Positions 62,089 to 64,000 of a stretch of DNA of 64,000 nt are shown one piece after another (within the stretch, counting starts at the first letter, position 1; the number at the start of each line of letters is the position of its first letter). The DNA lies in assembly GCF_007989605.1 (NCBI RefSeq), contig NZ_BJUL01000008.1, positions 179,923 through 243,922 of the forward strand, read 5' to 3'. A program made the position numbers and the translations under genes. This stretch comes from Vreelandella venusta (GTDB lineage: Bacteria > Pseudomonadota > Gammaproteobacteria > Pseudomonadales > Halomonadaceae). Under the pieces are notes generated by a model, which saw nothing but the letters and a program-made list of their open reading frames with translations, had not been told where the DNA came from and did not search any database.

Positions 62089-63537
62089 TTAACGACGCCA
62101 GAAGGCGGGTGTAAATAGCACAAGTACCGTGAAAATTTCCAAGCGGCCCAGCAGCATCGCGAGCACCAAAATCCACTTGGCTAGGCTGGGCAAGTCGCCG
62201 TAATGGCTGCTAGCTTCGCCTAGTGCCGGGCCTAAATTATTTAATGCAGAGCCAACGGTTGACCAAGCGGTAACTTGGTCAACACCTGTTGCCATAACGC
62301 CCACCAGCATCAAGAAAAATAACATGACGTAGGCTGAGAAAAAGCCCCATACCGCCTGGGCGATGCTGTCGGGAACACTAACTTTACCCACTTTAACGGC
62401 AATCACTGCGTTGGGGTGAATAAGCCGCATGACTTCACGCATACCCTGCTTCAAGATCAGAATAATGCGGATTACTTTCATGCCGCCCGCTGTCGATCCG
62501 GAACAACCACCTACAAAGGCGGCGACAAACAACAAAAACGGTAACGCACCCGGCCAGCCTGAAAAGTCGGCAACTGCAAAGCCCGCAGTGGTGGCGACAG
62601 AGACGACTTCAAAGAGCGCATGTCTCAGACCTTCAACATCGTCGTAGGTGTCCGTGAGCCACAAAGTAATCACGGTGATCGTGGTTAACCCAGCAAGAAA
62701 AATCATTAAAAAGCGTGCTTCAGGATCCTGAAAGTAGTGCAGCAGACGCTTTTCACGCCAAGCAATAAAGTGCAGGCTAAAGCTGAACGCTGAGATCAGC
62801 ATAAAGCCAACGCAAATCAGCTCAATGGCGGCACTGTCAAAATAGCCGATGCTGGCATCATAGGTCGAAAATCCGCCAATCGCGACGGTCGAGAAGCTGT
62901 GTCCCAAGGCATCGAACCAGCTCATTCCCGCTAACATGTAAGCGACCATACAGGCCAGCGTTAGCGTTGCGTAGATGTACCACAGTGCTTTAGCGGTTTC
63001 GGTAATTCGCGGTGTTAGCTTTGAATCCTTTAACGGCCCAGGAATTTCAGTACGGTACAGGGCCATTCCACCAACACCCAAGGTGGGCAAAATGGCCACC
63101 GCTAACACCACAATCCCCATGCCGCCTAACCACTGCAATTGCTGGCGATAGTAAAGGATGGATTCTGGCAGAAAATCGATGCCAGTAATGACGGTTGCAC
63201 CGGTCGTGGTTAGCCCAGAAAACGATTCAAACACCGCATCGGTGACACCGAGTGAACCTTCACCAAACAGCATCAGTGGTAGCGAGCCGAAAAGTGCCAA
63301 TACGGTCCAAAACATGGCCGCAATAATGAAACCGTCGCGAATCCGTAGCTCTTTGTGGGCGCGACGATTGGGTAGGAAAAGCAGTAAGCCCGTTATCACT
63401 GAAATGGCGATACCGCTCATAAAAGCGTGCCAAACACCATCGCGAAACCAAAGCGATATCAGCATGGGTGGCAACATGGTGAGGCTAAATAGCATCAACA
63501 GTAGCCCTAAAATGCGTAGTATGACCCGCAAACTCAT
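62089..63537 (-). CDS. trkH: Trk potassium uptake protein TrkH
   Basis: This 482-residue membrane subunit has the four P-loop filters: GLTTTGATVITG, TVAIGGFST, SVATTAGFAVAD and NNLGPALGEA, plus GGCSGSTAGGMKVIR. It moves K+ inward, important for a salt-tolerant host. Follows trkA by 64 bp; a 15-bp tandem array lies between. Confidence 0.95.
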   Translation of the reverse strand: MSLRVILRILGLLLMLFSLTMLPPMLISLWFRDGVWHAFMSGIAISVITGLLLFLPNRRAHKELRIRDGFIIAAMFWTVLALFGSLPLMLFGEGSLGVTDAVFESFSGLTTTGATVITGIDFLPESILYYRQQLQWLGGMGIVVLAVAILPTLGVGGMALYRTEIPGPLKDSKLTPRITETAKALWYIYATLTLACMVAYMLAGMSWFDALGHSFSTVAIGGFSTYDASIGYFDSAAIELICVGFMLISAFSFSLHFIAWREKRLLHYFQDPEARFLMIFLAGLTTITVITLWLTDTYDDVEGLRHALFEVVSVATTAGFAVADFSGWPGALPFLLFVAAFVGGCSGSTAGGMKVIRIILILKQGMREVMRLIHPNAVIAVKVGKVSVPDSIAQAVWGFFSAYVMLFFLMLVGVMATGVDQVTAWSTVGSALNNLGPALGEASSHYGDLPSLAKWILVLAMLLGRLEIFTVLVLFTPAFWRR

Positions 63538-63570
63538 AGCAGTGGTTGCCTCATAGCGGTGGCCTGTTTT

Positions 63571-63615
63571 CTTGAAGAGCGTTGCCTAGAAGGCCATTGC
63601 CTAGAAGAACGTTAA
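63571..63615 (-). repeat. Three 15-bp tandem units spanning the trkA stop codon
   Basis: CTTGAAGAGCGTTGC, CTAGAAGGCCATTGC and CTAGAAGAACGTTAA (plus-strand reading). The last covers the final codons and TAG stop of trkA; the others fill the trkA-trkH gap. Confidence 0.75.
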
Positions 63616-64000
63616 TCCCACTTGGAACAGCCGCTCCACGTCACGAATGCGCCGCTTATCAATCACGAACAGAATGACGTGGTCGCCGCTCTCTACCATC
63701 ACATCGCCATGGCCAATGATGACCTCTTTGCCTCGCACAATGGCACCTATGGTGGTGCCTTCAGGCAGGCTGATCTCAGCAATGGTACGGCCGACCACCT
63801 TGGACGACTGCTTATCACCGTGGGCGATTGCTTCGATAGCTTCCGCAGCGCCACGGCGCAGTGAGTGCACGTTGACAATATCGCCTCGGCGGACGTGGGT
63901 AAGCAGGCTGCCGATGGTCGCTTGTTGGGGGGAAATGGCGATATCGATTTCGCCCCCCTGAACCAAGTCCACGTAGGCCGCGTTGTTAATCAGCGTCAGT
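63601..64000 (-). CDS. trkA: Trk system K+ regulatory subunit TrkA, C-terminal part
   Basis: The frame is open to the window end, so only the C-terminal about 132 residues are visible. They include [20 protein letters not shown] and the RCK_C domain [39 protein letters not shown]. TrkA gates TrkH with NAD(H)/ATP. The gene precedes trkH. Confidence 0.93.
   Translation of the reverse strand, partial: LTLINNAAYVDLVQGGEIDIAISPQQATIGSLLTHVRRGDIVNVHSLRRGAAEAIEAIAHGDKQSSKVVGRTIAEISLPEGTTIGAIVRGKEVIIGHGDVMVESGDHVILFVIDKRRIRDVERLFQVGLTFF

Noticed and set aside
1..64000. tRNA, rRNA, riboswitch, phage or transposase genes
   Set aside because: None was recognised by eye. A covariance-model search could still find a small RNA in the intergenic gaps.

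Overview
This 64 kb window is chromosomal DNA from a moderately GC-rich gammaproteobacterium. The gene content fits Halomonas or a close relative in the Halomonadaceae: lptFG next to pepA/holC/valS, a bioBFHCDA operon with bioH inside it, TrkAH, a short eutBC-eat ethanolamine module without microcompartment genes, aceK, and many membrane transporters. This assignment is inferred from gene content and protein character, not from a marker gene. Coding density is high. No rRNA, tRNA, CRISPR array, transposase or phage gene was recognised.

Layout. 1-8556 (minus): one tightly packed operon of eight genes (an APH/choline-kinase-like phosphotransferase, a YnjBCD-type ABC importer, two small glycosyltransferase-like proteins of the TIGR04283/TIGR04282 type, a TVP38 membrane domain fused to a flavin disulfide oxidoreductase, and the start of an NDH-like FAD protein of the type fused to SelD). 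8714-11957: a VOC protein, then a CLC channel gene coupled to an orphan PotD-like binding protein. 12074-19722 (minus): valS, an MFS transporter, holC, ilvE, pepA. 19870-23557 (plus): lptF, lptG, an RDD protein, bfd, bfr. 23674-28712 (minus): an Opp/Nik-family ABC transporter whose two permeases are fused, preceded by a Zur-box-like palindrome. 28937-33349 (minus): a CstA-type transporter, sodC, an alpha/beta hydrolase and a LuxR-type regulator. 33693-36145 (plus): a type XI secretion (Slam) pair, a TbpB-barrel lipoprotein and its outer-membrane translocator. 36313-38182: truC, tcdA and a DUF1653 gene. A hairpin repeat element, a TIGR01244 protein, a SulP transporter and a RecQ-like helicase follow up to 42854.

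42859-46257 (minus): a COG0523 (ZigA-like) metallochaperone with a second Zur-box-like site, TIGR03643, a methyltransferase and an AraC/EutR-like regulator. 46662-50504 (plus): eutB, eutC and the ethanolamine permease. 50690-53203 (plus): aceK and a sirtuin lacking the usual zinc cysteines. 53223-58925 (minus): the biotin operon bioB-F-H-C-D-A. 59136-59897: tapT. 59894-64000 (minus): a DMT exporter, a TraB-family protein, trkH and the 3' part of trkA.

How the parts fit together. Two metal-homeostasis units (the fused-permease ABC operon and the COG0523 gene) carry closely related Zur-like operators and may form a zinc-limitation response. bfd/bfr handle iron storage. eutR-eutBC-eat gives ethanolamine uptake and cleavage. 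The most unusual features are the eight-gene operon at the left edge, the environmental Slam/cargo pair, and a recurring pattern of short tandem duplications (12-19 bp units) in gene leaders. The extreme case is a 13-copy, about 15-bp array directly upstream of eutB, and one array has duplicated a Shine-Dalgarno plus ATG module.
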